This document shows positions 41,299 to 50,114 of a stretch of 64,000 nt of DNA, piece after piece. The stretch's first letter is position 1; each line of letters begins with the position of its first letter. This DNA comes from Terriglobia bacterium (lineage in GTDB: Bacteria; Acidobacteriota; Terriglobia; Acidiferrales; UBA7541), in contig JAIQFB010000032.1 of the NCBI GenBank assembly GCA_020073485.1, forward strand, positions 1-64,000, in the 5' to 3' direction. The position numbers and the translations under genes were made by a program. The notes under the pieces were generated by a model. That model made no database searches, was not told where the DNA came from, and saw only the letters and a list, made by a program, of their open reading frames with translations.

Positions 41299-42672
41299 GT
41301 GAATAGCCGTTGGATCGAAGCCAGACAAACCAAGTACGCGGCATACGTGACCGTCTATATCATCGTGATCCTGGCCATTATTGCGGTTGCCAACGTCCTG
41401 GCCAACCGCTACAACAAATCGTACGACTCGACGTCGAACAAGCAGTACAGCCTGTCGGACCAGACGGCGAAAATCGTGAAGGGCCTGACCCAGCCGGCCA
41501 CGATCACTTATTTCGACAAGACCAGCAGTTTCCCATCGGCCAAGGATCTGCTCGACCGCTACACCACTCTTTCGCCGAAAATTCATCTCGAGTACGTCGA
41601 CCCTGACAAGAATCCCCAGGCCGCGCGCGCCGCCGGCATCTCCAAAATGGGCACCACCATCGTGCAGATTGGCGCGAAACACCAGGAAGCCAAGAGCATG
41701 ACCGAGTCGGACATCACCGGGGCGTTCATCCGCGACCTGAAGAACGACACGCGCACGGTCTGCTTTGTTTCCGGAAGCGGCGAACACCAAATAGAGGATA
41801 CGGACCGCAACGGATATTCGCGCTTGAAGGACGCTCTGAGCAAGGACGACTATATTGTGAAATCCATCAGCCTGCTCGAGAAGGCGGAAGTCCCAGCGGA
41901 TTGCACGGTGGCGGTGGTTGCCGGGCCCAAGAACGATTACCAGCAGCCACAAGTTGATGCGGTCAAGAAGTACGTCGAGCAGGGCGGCCGGGCGATGTTT
42001 CTGCTCGATCCTCCGCTGAAAATCGGGAAGGCGACCGCCGATAACGACGCGCTGACGAACGTCCTGCAGGGCTGGGGCGTGAGCGTCGATAAAGATCTTC
42101 TGCTGGATGAAAACCCCGTGGGCCAGTTGATGGGCGTTGGTCCGCAAGTGGCGCTGGTTACCAATTACGACTCGCACCCCATCGTCAACGAAATGAAAGG
42201 CACGGCGACGGGTTTCCCGCTGGCGCGATCCATGAGCGTCAAGAACACGAATAAGTCGACCGTGCAGAAGCTATTCGAGTCCTCGGATTCCAGCTTCGCG
42301 ACCATGAAACTGGATTCGCCCAACGTCAGTGTCACGGACCCCAACAATAAGAAGGGTCCGTTGACGATTGCCGCCGCCGGGACCTACAACACCGGCAAGG
42401 AAAATGCCGAGGGCCGCTTCGTTGTGGTTGGCACATCGATCTGGACCACCAACTCGTTCATCAGTTTTAACGGCAACAGCGACCTCGCCTTGAACGCCAT
42501 GAACTGGCTCTCCTCGGACGAGGATTTGATTTCCATCCGCCCGAAACAGGAAGAAGATCGCAAACTCACCATGACACGGGCGCAGTTTGCGTGGGTCCGG
42601 CTCAGCAGCCAGTTCCTGTTCCCGGCAGCGCTGCTGCTGGCGGGAATCTCCGTGTGGTGGCGGAGAAGGTAG
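41299..42672 (+). CDS. GldG-family ABC auxiliary protein
   Basis: This 457-aa protein has an N-terminal membrane helix (VTVYIIVILAIIAVANVLA), a large soluble periplasmic region starting DSTSNKQYSLSDQTAKIVKG, and a C-terminal helix (LFPAALLLAGISVWWRRR). The middle includes VCFVSGSGEHQIEDTDRNGY and GGRAMFLLDPPLKIG, typical of ABC_transp_aux. The GTG start immediately follows the permease stop codon. In Bacteroidetes GldA/F/G support gliding and secretion. In Acidobacteriota the same trio with DUF4340 is common, but its cargo is unclear. Confidence 0.88.
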   Translation: MNSRWIEARQTKYAAYVTVYIIVILAIIAVANVLANRYNKSYDSTSNKQYSLSDQTAKIVKGLTQPATITYFDKTSSFPSAKDLLDRYTTLSPKIHLEYVDPDKNPQAARAAGISKMGTTIVQIGAKHQEAKSMTESDITGAFIRDLKNDTRTVCFVSGSGEHQIEDTDRNGYSRLKDALSKDDYIVKSISLLEKAEVPADCTVAVVAGPKNDYQQPQVDAVKKYVEQGGRAMFLLDPPLKIGKATADNDALTNVLQGWGVSVDKDLLLDENPVGQLMGVGPQVALVTNYDSHPIVNEMKGTATGFPLARSMSVKNTNKSTVQKLFESSDSSFATMKLDSPNVSVTDPNNKKGPLTIAAAGTYNTGKENAEGRFVVVGTSIWTTNSFISFNGNSDLALNAMNWLSSDEDLISIRPKQEEDRKLTMTRAQFAWVRLSSQFLFPAALLLAGISVWWRRR

Positions 42673-42714
42673 CAGGATGCTGCCCGCAGACCTTTCCTTT
42701 ACCGCGAGACTCCT

Positions 42715-44058
42715 ATGATGAAAATGAAACAACTGATCGCGGCAGCGATCGTGCTGGCTGCGCTCACCGCGACGCTGTACTGGTCCAATCACCGCAAGCC
42801 GGCCGATGACACCGCTTCGGCCAGCGCCAGCGCCACGGTCAAGATTCTTTCCCTCAAGCAGGATGACATTTCCAAGCTAGAAATAAAGAAGTCGGGCGGG
42901 GATAACGTCGTTCTAAACCGAGCGGCCGCCGACCGGTGGAAGATTACTTCGCCCACGCCTCTGTTTGCCGATCAGGATCCGGTTTCGACGATTCTCTACA
43001 CGCTCTCGCCGCTGGATAACGCCACCGTGGTGGAAGAAAAAACCAGCGACCTGAAAGCCTACGGGCTGGCCAACCCCGCCGTGAGCGTCTCGGCCACGGA
43101 AAAAGACGGCAAGACACAGACGATTCTGGTGGGCGACGACACTCCCACCGGCGGTTCGGCCTACGCCATGCTTTCGGGCGACCCTCGCGTGTTCCTGATC
43201 AACTCGAATACCAAGTCCAGCCTGAATAAGGGCCTGCCGGACCTGCGGGACAAGCGGCTGCTCCCGGTCGATTACGACAAACTCACCAGCGTGCAAGTCA
43301 CCGGGCCGAAACTTGATCTCACTTTCGGCTCCGACAACGGCCAGTGGACTATTCGGAATCCGAAGGATGTCCGCGGAGACACTTCCAAACTCGAAAACGT
43401 GATTGAGAAATTGAAAGTAGCGGACATGGATCCCAGCACGCCGGATACGGAAAGAAAGCAGGCCGCGTCTCTGTTTGCCTCGGGCGCGCTCGTGGCGACG
43501 GTCAAGGCGACCGATGTGTCCGGCACCGTGGAACTCCAGGTACGGAAGAACAAAACCTCCTACTACGCTAAAAGCACCGCGATGGACGGGGCCTTCAAGG
43601 TTGCGGACGCGCTCGGCGAGGCCGTCAGCGGAAATCTCGAGGGCTTCCGTGAAAAGCGGCTATTCGATTTCGCGGCGGATAACCCGGAAAAAATCGAAAT
43701 GCACGACGGCGCGAAGGCCTATTTCCTGACGCGGACGGACGAAGACTGGTGGTCCGGGGATGGAAAAAAGCTGGACCCGTTGAGCGCGGACGGCCTGCTG
43801 CGGTCGATTCGCAAGCTCACGGCAACGAAATTTGCGAGCGCTGGGTACGCCAAACCCGACCTCACGCTGACGGTCATATCGAACGGCGGGAAACGCGTCG
43901 AAAAAATTGGAATTTCAAAAGCGGGCAAGGACTACATCGCGAAAAGGGATGGCGACCCGCTGCTCTACGAGTTGCCTTCAGCGGATGTCGACGATATGAC
44001 GAAATCCGCGGCTGATTTGAAGCCTGCCGAGGCGCCCCCGGTGCCAGCCAAGAAATAG
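42715..44058 (+). CDS. DUF4340 protein of the ABC/Gld operon
   Basis: This 447-aa protein has an N-terminal membrane or signal segment (QLIAAAIVLAALTATLYW). Repeated DUF4340 modules follow: ILSLKQDDISKLEIKKSGGDNVVLNR, then LSPLDNATVVEEKTSDLKAYGLANP and FREKRLFDFAADNPEKIEMHDG. It is probably periplasmic and anchored, and completes the GldA-F-G-DUF4340 set. The gap to the GldG-like gene is 42 bp. An internal ATG at 42718 or 42724 could also be used. Its molecular role is not established. Confidence 0.87.
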   Translation: MMKMKQLIAAAIVLAALTATLYWSNHRKPADDTASASASATVKILSLKQDDISKLEIKKSGGDNVVLNRAAADRWKITSPTPLFADQDPVSTILYTLSPLDNATVVEEKTSDLKAYGLANPAVSVSATEKDGKTQTILVGDDTPTGGSAYAMLSGDPRVFLINSNTKSSLNKGLPDLRDKRLLPVDYDKLTSVQVTGPKLDLTFGSDNGQWTIRNPKDVRGDTSKLENVIEKLKVADMDPSTPDTERKQAASLFASGALVATVKATDVSGTVELQVRKNKTSYYAKSTAMDGAFKVADALGEAVSGNLEGFREKRLFDFAADNPEKIEMHDGAKAYFLTRTDEDWWSGDGKKLDPLSADGLLRSIRKLTATKFASAGYAKPDLTLTVISNGGKRVEKIGISKAGKDYIAKRDGDPLLYELPSADVDDMTKSAADLKPAEAPPVPAKK

Positions 44059-44211
44059 TTTAGGAGAATTGGTAGAGGGAACAATCGCTCCGTGAAGTAT
44101 GCGGGGGGATTTTATTTTGAGCGCGCCAGCGGCTAAGGCCGCATTCACGTTGCGTGGCATTTGGCCCGATTGAAGCCGTGCCCTACAAAGACTCGGCAGT
44201 TCTGATGCAAA

Positions 44212-44251
44212 CTCTGCAGAGGCATCCGCCGTGGCGGATGCCTCTGCAGAG
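44212..44251. terminator. Perfect 19-bp hairpin between convergent genes
   Basis: CTCTGCAGAGGCATCCGCC pairs perfectly with its reverse complement across a 2-nt loop. It sits between the convergent DUF4340 and metallo-hydrolase genes, 11 bp from the latter's stop. The stem is strong, but neither side has a long T-run, so bidirectional termination is likely but not certain. A mobile palindrome is the alternative. Confidence 0.55.
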
Positions 44252-44262
44252 CGGAATACCTC

Positions 44263-45006
44263 TTACGCCTTCGGATAGAACTCCAGCAAGCGCACTTCGA
44301 TTCCGGTGCCAGCCAGATCCTTCTGGAACACGGTGGTGTCCTGCCCGCGGTAGTGATACGGGATCACGACCTTAGGATGAAACGCCTTGACCGCGTCGGC
44401 GGCTTCGTCCGGAGTCATGGTGTAGGGCAGGTTCATGCAGACGAACGCCACGTCGATGTTCTTGAGCGCGCGCATTTCGGGAATGCCTTCGGTGTCGCCC
44501 GAGAAGTAAAAGCGCGTGCCGCCGTAGGTCAGGACGTAGCCGTTGCCGCGTCCCTTATCGTGGAAAAACTTGCCGGCCGCGGGGCCGCGCGTCAGGTTGT
44601 ACATGGGAACCGCTTCGATGGTCCATGCGCCCCACTTCTTTGATTCGCCATTGGAGATCGGCATCGCCGTCGTCACGGTGGTGACCACTGCGGGGGGAGC
44701 GATAATTTCCGTGCCGGCCTTGCTGACAGACTTCAGAAGATCGGGATCCATGTGATCGCCGTGGATGTCGGTGATCAAGACCAGATCGGCTTGAGGAAGG
44801 CCTGTGAAGACGGCGGGTTTGGCGGGATCAATGATGATGACCTTGCCGCCCGCTTCGATTTCCACCGCGGCGTGATAGACCGGCGTGATTTTTACCGGGC
44901 CGGCGGACGTCTTAAAGGTCTGCACCGGGCGATCCATCTGCGCCTGCGCGCCAACCGCGAACAGAGCGATGGCTGCGCAAGCAAGAACGATTGCAATCGA
45001 TTTCAT
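44263..45006 (-). CDS. Secreted MBL-fold metal-dependent hydrolase
   Basis: This 247-aa protein has a signal peptide (IAIVLACAAIALFAVGAQAQ). The metallo-beta-lactamase core follows UlaG-like order: VYHAAVEIEAGGKVIIIDPA, LVLITDIHGDHMDPD, RFYFSGDTEGIPEM and VVIPYHYRGQD. The usual HxHxDH reads DIHGDH, with Asp in place of the first His, a variant I associate with this periplasmic subfamily. ATG 45006 follows GGAGTCAAACAA. The substrate is unknown, and lactonase-like activity is possible. Confidence 0.82.
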   Translation of the reverse strand: MKSIAIVLACAAIALFAVGAQAQMDRPVQTFKTSAGPVKITPVYHAAVEIEAGGKVIIIDPAKPAVFTGLPQADLVLITDIHGDHMDPDLLKSVSKAGTEIIAPPAVVTTVTTAMPISNGESKKWGAWTIEAVPMYNLTRGPAAGKFFHDKGRGNGYVLTYGGTRFYFSGDTEGIPEMRALKNIDVAFVCMNLPYTMTPDEAADAVKAFHPKVVIPYHYRGQDTTVFQKDLAGTGIEVRLLEFYPKA

Positions 45007-45225
45007 TTGTTTGACTCCTGTCGGATTTTCCGCACCCAATCGCGGCAAATCTTAGCACGCTCGGGCCATGGCATCAATCTTGATGGCTTCGTCCCACCCC
45101 CCCTGTACCAATGGGCAGATGGCTCTTTCGCAATTTTGAGACTGCGATTCCCCGCCCCGCCCCCGGCCCCAGTTAGAATGGGTGCAGAAGGTTCCTGGCC
45201 ATTCCCAGCTCTGCGAGGTACCTCC

Positions 45226-45552
45226 ATGACCGAGATTACCTACTCGATACGCCGGACGACGCCGCGCTTCGCGTTTATCGCCGAAGCCGAGGTGATTGGA
45301 TTGGGAGGCCGCTCGCGAGTCTCGGAGCTTAGCGCCCGCGGCTGCTACGTGGATACGATCAACCCGCTTCCCAAGGAAACACAAGTGCGCCTGCTAATCC
45401 AATATGGGTGCAGCAGCTGCGAATTTCCCGCCAAGGTCATCTACACACATGCCGGATTCGGAATGGGCCTGGTCTTCGGCGAATTGAACGCCGAACAGTC
45501 CGCCACGCTCGGCGTCTGGCTGGAAGAACTCGCCCGAAAATCGGAAGGATAA
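45226..45552 (+). CDS. PilZ-domain protein
   Basis: This 108-aa protein starts at ATG 45226 with GAGGT upstream. The domain reads RRTTPRFAFIAEAEVIGLGGRSRVSELSARGCYVDTINPLP in parts. R-x(3-4)-R-type arginines come before FAFIAEA, and SARGCYVD corresponds to the second c-di-GMP block (D/N-x-S-x-x-G). GMGLVFGELNAEQSATLGVWL closes the fold. It may bind cyclic-di-GMP, but the second motif is degenerate (SELSARG). The gene is divergent from the metallo-hydrolase with a 219-bp spacer. Confidence 0.78.
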   Translation: MTEITYSIRRTTPRFAFIAEAEVIGLGGRSRVSELSARGCYVDTINPLPKETQVRLLIQYGCSSCEFPAKVIYTHAGFGMGLVFGELNAEQSATLGVWLEELARKSEG

Positions 45553-45623
45553 TAAACATCCGGATGGAAGGGGTCTTCGGCCCCTGATTTCACGCACAAA
45601 TATTCGTACTAGAAGGAGGCGTC

Positions 45624-46394
45624 ATGCCTGGCCTGCTGCAAAACGGTATTTTCCTGCTGATTCTGAAACTTTACTGCGTGCTGATTCTTCTTGGACCAAT
45701 TTTACTGCGCAGCAAGTTCCGGCTGAAGGCCAAGCTGAATCCCCAGATGGTGCCACTGGAATCGTTGCCGCCGGACGTGCAGAGTTTCATGACGTCGCGG
45801 ACCGCGCCGATCACGAAGCTGGGGTTTGAGCCTGTCGGGCATATCGCCCTCAGCATGGTGAACAACGCGGGAAGCTTCATGGCGCTGTTCAGCAATTCGC
45901 GGACACTGGAATGGGCGGACGTGTCCGTGGTCAAATCCGCGAAACAATTCAAGGGGTACATCGAATTTATCACGCGATGCTCGGACGATTCGCAGGTGGA
46001 TACGAACACGAGCTCCACGGCTCCGGTCCTATCTCCCACTCCTTCCTACCACGTGTTCCGGTTTCCGCAGATCCAGGACGCCTCCGTGCTCTACCAGGCA
46101 CATCGCAAGCTGGTGCAGCAAAATATCCGTGGATCGAGACCGGAACTTCCGCCCAAGGGGCAAGAACTGGCGGAATTGAAGCGACGCCTGGAACGGTACG
46201 GCGTGCGCCAGCAGCGGCAGGGGTACATGGTTCTCGACGCCACGGGCGAATATTACCGGCTGACCTGGAAGGGCGCGGTGCTGGGCGCGTGGCGCTCGAT
46301 CTGGCCTGTTTCCGTGCTGAGAAATATGTGGATGCAGGGGCAGAGCCAAACGCGGCTGCGGGCTCTCGGCGTTGGCCAATACCGGTCTGCGTAG
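45624..46394 (+). CDS. Membrane-anchored protein of unknown function
   Basis: This 256-aa protein has one N-terminal hydrophobic helix (NGIFLLILKLYCVLILLGPILL). A soluble domain follows with regular strands (LGFEPVGHIALSMVNNAGSFMALFSNSRT) and a coiled region (QELAELKRRLERYGVRQQRQGYM). ATG 45624 follows AGAAGGAGGCGTC. A C-terminal hydrophobic patch (AVLGAWRSIWPVSVLRNMW) may contact the membrane. No family is recognised. It follows the PilZ gene by 71 bp, so the two could share a transcript. Confidence 0.65.
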   Translation: MPGLLQNGIFLLILKLYCVLILLGPILLRSKFRLKAKLNPQMVPLESLPPDVQSFMTSRTAPITKLGFEPVGHIALSMVNNAGSFMALFSNSRTLEWADVSVVKSAKQFKGYIEFITRCSDDSQVDTNTSSTAPVLSPTPSYHVFRFPQIQDASVLYQAHRKLVQQNIRGSRPELPPKGQELAELKRRLERYGVRQQRQGYMVLDATGEYYRLTWKGAVLGAWRSIWPVSVLRNMWMQGQSQTRLRALGVGQYRSA

Positions 46395-46450
46395 ATGGGC
46401 CCGCGCCTAAACAAGATGGTCAATCGAAGGTCAAGGGAAATTGGTATTCG

Positions 46451-46487
46451 GCCAGTTTCCGAGAAGACGACTTCTCGGGACTTGGCC
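46451..46487. repeat. Half palindromic repeat
   Basis: One arm only, with a GAGAAG-ACGA-CTTCTC hairpin and the GGGACTTGG end. The first family member since 12.8 kb. Confidence 0.7.
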
Positions 46488-46669
46488 CAAATGCAGCTAT
46501 TCTGTTTGCTCGCTTTGAGTCGGGTGAAGTTTCAGCGTCAGATAGCAGCAGGGCACTTTTGCCACAAGAGTTTTCAAAACACCGGTTACTGATTAGTTGA
46601 CTCCTCGGGAGCTTTCGCTTGCATCCGGAAATCGAGCCGAAGTAAAATTCATTGTGTTGGTCTTAGCCT

Positions 46670-47002
46670 ATGAGTCGGAGATTTTCAGATTGTCGATTAT
46701 CCTGGGCCATCGCACTGCTTTTGGTGCTGGCTGTCCCGATCCTGTCTGCAATGGCGAGGAGGAGCTGGTACCTTTCGCCCTCCGATCACAATCACTATTT
46801 GATTGACGCCAGTAAGGCGGAGGCGGCACACGGGCCGATCCTGCACGCCCCCTTGCCCCCGCGCACTGTGGGTGTTCTTCTGCCGCCGCAACCCCGAATG
46901 CGCGTCGAGCGGTACCTCGAACCTACGTCCTTATTGCCTTTGTTATCGCTCGGCGTGACCATCTCGCTGCAACACCGATCACCTCCTATTCTCCTCATCT
47001 AG
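46670..47002 (+). CDS. Possible small secreted/membrane protein
   Basis: This 110-aa protein starts MSRRFSDCRLSWAIALLLVLAVP, a plausible signal anchor, and continues with a His/Pro-rich body (SDHNHYLIDASKAEAAHGPILHAPLPPRT). No clear ribosome site precedes ATG 46670 and no family is recognised. It could be a chance frame in an accessory gap. Confidence 0.35.
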   Translation: MSRRFSDCRLSWAIALLLVLAVPILSAMARRSWYLSPSDHNHYLIDASKAEAAHGPILHAPLPPRTVGVLLPPQPRMRVERYLEPTSLLPLLSLGVTISLQHRSPPILLI

Positions 47003-47132
47003 CAACACTGCGCCTTTTCCACGGCAAGTAACGATCCGAACAGTTCCAGTCAGATGGGCTTTCGTGTTGCTTTGTTATGCGCAATTTGTCATTGCCACAA
47101 ATATCTTGCTCATCAAAGGAGGGGTCCGCGTC

Positions 47133-47513
47133 ATGGCGAGGAAAGACATTGCCCGTTCTAATGTTTTGGAAGTGCACCGCACAATCCCCGTGCTCGTCCG
47201 TGGGTATAGCGAGTCGGGCGAGCCATTCAACGAATGTACCTACACGGTGACCGTCAGCAACAATGGTTGCTTAATTGAGCTCAAGAAGCCGGTCAGGAAT
47301 GAGCAACTGCTTGTACTGAGGAATGTGGAGACCGATGCAGAAATTCTCTGCTATGTAGCAACGCGCGCAAATAGCGAGAATGGATTGGCCCAGGTGAAGC
47401 TAGGTTTCATTAGCCCTTCACAATGGTTCTGGGAACTCACGTTTCCGGCCAAAGACCGGAACCCCACCAGCGACGAGCGCTTGAAACCGAAAATTGGGGA
47501 TTTCTCCCAATGA
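47133..47513 (+). CDS. PilZ-like domain protein
   Basis: This 126-aa protein starts at ATG 47133 after the strong site AAAGGAGGGG. The beta-rich domain (RTIPVLVRGYSESGEPFNEC, TVTVSNNGCLIELKKPVRNEQLLVLRN) resembles PilZ in layout: a basic N-terminus, then (S/N)NNG in place of the D-x-S-x-x-G motif, then LRNVETDAEILCYVA. The N-terminal Arg pair needed for c-di-GMP binding is unclear, so ligand binding may be lost. No operon partner is visible. Confidence 0.6.
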   Translation: MARKDIARSNVLEVHRTIPVLVRGYSESGEPFNECTYTVTVSNNGCLIELKKPVRNEQLLVLRNVETDAEILCYVATRANSENGLAQVKLGFISPSQWFWELTFPAKDRNPTSDERLKPKIGDFSQ

Positions 47514-47611
47514 TTGTCGAGCAGGTGAACTTGCAGCTATAGCCCGATTCAATAGGAATTCTATCTTGTACGGAAATCCGGTCTGCCCAAGACCTTAAAG
47601 CGAGAGAGAAA

Positions 47612-47896
47612 ATGCTTTCGAGAATTCTCATCCTAGTCCTCCACGGAGTGGAAAATGTGTTTCTCACGTGGATAACACTGGTCCTTCTAGGGCTTCTCGG
47701 GTTCTGTCTGCGTGAGGCTCACGACCTGCATAGCGTCCTCGCTGGATTCCGGGCATTCCGTCTGAAGCTGACGGGATGGCTGGAAGATATGCCGTTATGG
47801 AAGTCAGCCATAGCCATAGCTGCGGGAATCATATATTTCATCATTGTCGGCTCCGGGATGGTTAATCTGGCGCAGTCTCTCCCCTTCGGATTCTGA
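47612..47896 (+). CDS. Small membrane protein, unknown
   Basis: This 94-aa protein has two hydrophobic helices (VENVFLTWITLVLLGLLGFCL and AIAIAAGIIYFIIVGSGMVNLA) with a basic amphipathic stretch between (FRAFRLKLTGWLE). GAGAGAGAAA precedes the start. No family is recognised. It lies just outside the repeat arm occupied by the IS1111 element. Confidence 0.5.
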   Translation: MLSRILILVLHGVENVFLTWITLVLLGLLGFCLREAHDLHSVLAGFRAFRLKLTGWLEDMPLWKSAIAIAAGIIYFIIVGSGMVNLAQSLPFGF

Positions 47897-47930
47897 GGTT
47901 TGCTGCATAGCTGGCAGTGGAACCAAATGT

Positions 47931-47963
47931 GCCACATCCTGAGAAACGGACTTATCGGAATGT
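47931..47963. repeat. Repeat arm used as IS1111 target
   Basis: CCACATCCTGAGAAACGG and CTTATCGGAATGT are repeat-family arm sequences. They end exactly where the IS terminal ATGGTCCGCCGCAG begins. The same ...ATCGG(A/T)ATGT junction abuts the IS end at 209/210. Confidence 0.7.
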
Positions 47964-48211
47964 ATGGTCCGCCGCAGAGTTGCAAGCGAAAAATGAAGAA
48001 TGGCAGTTGGTCTGCGCCAATGTATTCGGCCTTGAGTGGAGTCAGTGACTCCGGGCCATGATGGATGTCCGCGCGCTTTCGTCCTCATAAACTGGACGGC
48101 CTCGAAAAGACCTTTACCGATATCGGGTTTCGAAAGCGTGGGAGAGACCCATTGCCATCTCTATTTTCCGCCAGCAGATCTGGCAGGAACTCTTTCCCCT
48201 AAACAGGGATT
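47964..48211 (-). ncRNA. Candidate bridge RNA of the IS1111 element
   Basis: This 248-bp non-coding segment downstream of the transposase is virtually identical in both IS copies. Several hairpins are visible in the RNA sense, such as TGGAGTCAGTGACTCC around the palindrome GGAGTCACTGACTCC. A CGATATCGGTAA stretch resembles the target arm TTATCGGAAT and could be a target guide. Bridge RNAs in this position are established for the subgroup, but the fold here is unproven. Confidence 0.45.
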
Positions 48212-49243
48212 TTAAGTTGTCACCGCAAAAACGGGAGCGCGATAACGTTCGTTCTTACATAAGACCGCCCAGGCCATGCGAACCAGCTTGTTGGCCAAAG
48301 CGACGACGACAACATTCTGATGTGTGCGCCCCAACAGTTGCGCTAACCAACTACTCAGACCGGGAGCCTGCTTGTGTCGCTGTTGCAGTACGCTGCGTGC
48401 GCCCTGAACGAAGAGTCTTCGTAAGTACTTGTTGCCCCGCTTGCTGATGCCCAGTAACTTCTGTTTGCCGCCGGTGGAGTACTCTCCCGGAACAATCCCC
48501 ATCCAAGCCGACAGCTTTCGCCCTTTTCCAAAGGCGCTTGCGTTGCCCACCGCAGCGATCAGGGCTGTTGCGGTGACCGGGCCGACTCCCGGGATCTCCG
48601 TGAGTCGTTGGCAGGCTTCATTCTCTCTGGCCGTTTTCTGGATGACCCGGTCCATCTCCTCAATGCGTGCTGCGAGTTGTTCCAGTTCCAATTTGAGCTG
48701 AGCCAGCAGAACCCGAAATGAGTCGGACAGATTCAACTCAGCGTCTTCCAGTATACGAGGCAGTTGCTCCTCCAGATGACTTCGGCCCTTGGGCAGGGTC
48801 AGTCCACGTTCCAGAAGAAGACTGCGAATCTGATTCACCACCGCCGTGCGCCTCATAACCCAACGCTCGCGCACGCGATGCAGCGCCTGCAGGTCCAACT
48901 GCTCCTCCGTCTTGATCGGCACAAAACGCATCCTCGGTCGTTGTACCGCTTCGGCAATGGCTTCGGCATCCAGGTAGTCACTCTTGTTCGTCTGCACGTA
49001 GGGCTTCACGTATTGCGCCGGCATCAATCGCACTTCATGCCCTTGCTCGCGTAGAGCCCGCCCCAGAAAGTGCGCTCCACTGCAGGCCTCCATGCCAATC
49101 AACGGCACCTGCAAATTCGCGGTGAAGGCCAGCAGTTGTGTCCGAGAACATCGCTTGCGGATCACCACCCTGCCAGTTGAATCCAGTCCAACCAAATGAA
49201 AGACCGTCTTACCTAAATCAATACCTAGCGCTTGTAGTTTCAT
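48212..49243 (-). CDS. IS110-family transposase, IS1111 group
   Basis: This 343-aa protein starts at ATG 49243 (MKLQALGIDLGKTVFHLVG). Upstream in-frame codons exist but add nothing. The DEDD-type N-terminal domain includes NKSDYLDAEAIAEAVQRPRM. The C-terminal transposase_20 domain includes LTEIPGVGPVTATALIAAVG and ISKRGNKYLRRLFVQGARS. GIDLGKTVFHLVG is typical of the IS1111 group. The frame is intact. Confidence 0.95.
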   Translation of the reverse strand: MKLQALGIDLGKTVFHLVGLDSTGRVVIRKRCSRTQLLAFTANLQVPLIGMEACSGAHFLGRALREQGHEVRLMPAQYVKPYVQTNKSDYLDAEAIAEAVQRPRMRFVPIKTEEQLDLQALHRVRERWVMRRTAVVNQIRSLLLERGLTLPKGRSHLEEQLPRILEDAELNLSDSFRVLLAQLKLELEQLAARIEEMDRVIQKTARENEACQRLTEIPGVGPVTATALIAAVGNASAFGKGRKLSAWMGIVPGEYSTGGKQKLLGISKRGNKYLRRLFVQGARSVLQQRHKQAPGLSSWLAQLLGRTHQNVVVVALANKLVRMAWAVLCKNERYRAPVFAVTT

Positions 49244-49385
49244 GGGATGCCTCCTTGCCACCGCACTCTACAACTTCCAGAGATCTGCGGCGGACCATCC
49301 CATTAACTGGCCATCATCCTCCTGGTGTAAGCTTTTTTGCCCCTTGATGGCAGCCCCTAGAGGCCATCGGACACCCTGAGAAGCT

Positions 49386-50114
49386 ATGACGAACCGTGTA
49401 ACCGCAATATTACCTGCTGCCGGACTCGGCACCCGAATGGGTGCGGAGACGCCAAAGCAATTTCTGTCGCTCGATGGGGTGCCCGTGCTGCTGTTCACGC
49501 TGCGGCGGCTGGCTGCCTGCCCGGCGATCACCGATTTCGTTATTGCGACTCGCGCGGAGGAAGTGGACTCGGTGGCGGCCAGCGCCGCCTCGGCCAATCT
49601 AGGACGGCCCGTCAGAGTTGTGCGCGGAGGCGACTCGCGGCAAGATTCGGTCGCCAATGCGCTGCTGGAAGTTTCGCCGAACGCCGATTTAATTCTGGTG
49701 CACGATGCGGTGCGGCCGCTGGTGACGCGCGATCAGATCGAGCGGGTGATCGCCGAGGCAGCCGCCTGTGACGCGGCCATTCTCGGAATTCCCGCTATGG
49801 ACACGGTGAAGGAAGTAAAGCGGGCGACCGTCGTCGGCGGGGCCTCCGATGTCGCGCTCATTACGGCCACGATTCCCCGCGAACGCGTGGTTCTGGCGCA
49901 AACCCCGCAAGTATTCCGCGCTTCCGTGCTGCTCGAGGCGTTTGCCCGCGCGCGGCAGGATGGCGTCACCGCCTCGGATGAAGCGGGACTGGTCGAGCGC
50001 ATCGGCCGCGACGTTCACGTAGTGCCCGGCTCCGAGCGCAACTTGAAGATCACCCGCCCCGGCGACATGGAACTTGCCGAATTTTACCTCCGCCAGGAGC
50101 GCGCCGCGCGATGA
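49386..50114 (+). CDS. ispD: 2-C-methyl-D-erythritol 4-phosphate cytidylyltransferase
   Basis: This 242-aa enzyme makes CDP-ME in the non-mevalonate isoprenoid pathway. The nucleotide-binding start is AILPAAGLGTRMGAETPKQFLSL, followed by RGGDSRQDSVANAL, LILVHDAVRPLVTRDQI, GIPAMDTVKEV and LAQTPQVFRASVLLEAF. Catalytic Arg and Lys of the first loop are present. It overlaps ispF by 4 nt (ATGA), the common ispDF arrangement. No good ribosome site is visible directly before ATG 49386, only about 90 bp from the IS edge. Confidence 0.96.
   Translation: MTNRVTAILPAAGLGTRMGAETPKQFLSLDGVPVLLFTLRRLAACPAITDFVIATRAEEVDSVAASAASANLGRPVRVVRGGDSRQDSVANALLEVSPNADLILVHDAVRPLVTRDQIERVIAEAAACDAAILGIPAMDTVKEVKRATVVGGASDVALITATIPRERVVLAQTPQVFRASVLLEAFARARQDGVTASDEAGLVERIGRDVHVVPGSERNLKITRPGDMELAEFYLRQERAAR

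Larger units (their letters stand above)
47964..49298 (-). mobile_element. Complete IS1111-group insertion sequence (1335 bp)
   Basis: The ends are perfect 14-bp inverted repeats, ATGGTCCGCCGCAG at 47964-47977 and CTGCGGCGGACCAT at 49285-49298. Inside are the transposase (48212-49243) and about 248 bp of non-coding sequence on its 3' side. A second partial copy, inverted, is at 1-209. Sub-terminal inverted repeats and 3'-side non-coding DNA are known traits of the IS1111 subgroup of IS110. Confidence 0.88.

Noticed and set aside
40735-42177. 480-aa minus-strand frame opposite the ABC permease and GldG genes
   Set aside because: His/Arg-rich antisense reading with no domain, opposite well-supported genes.
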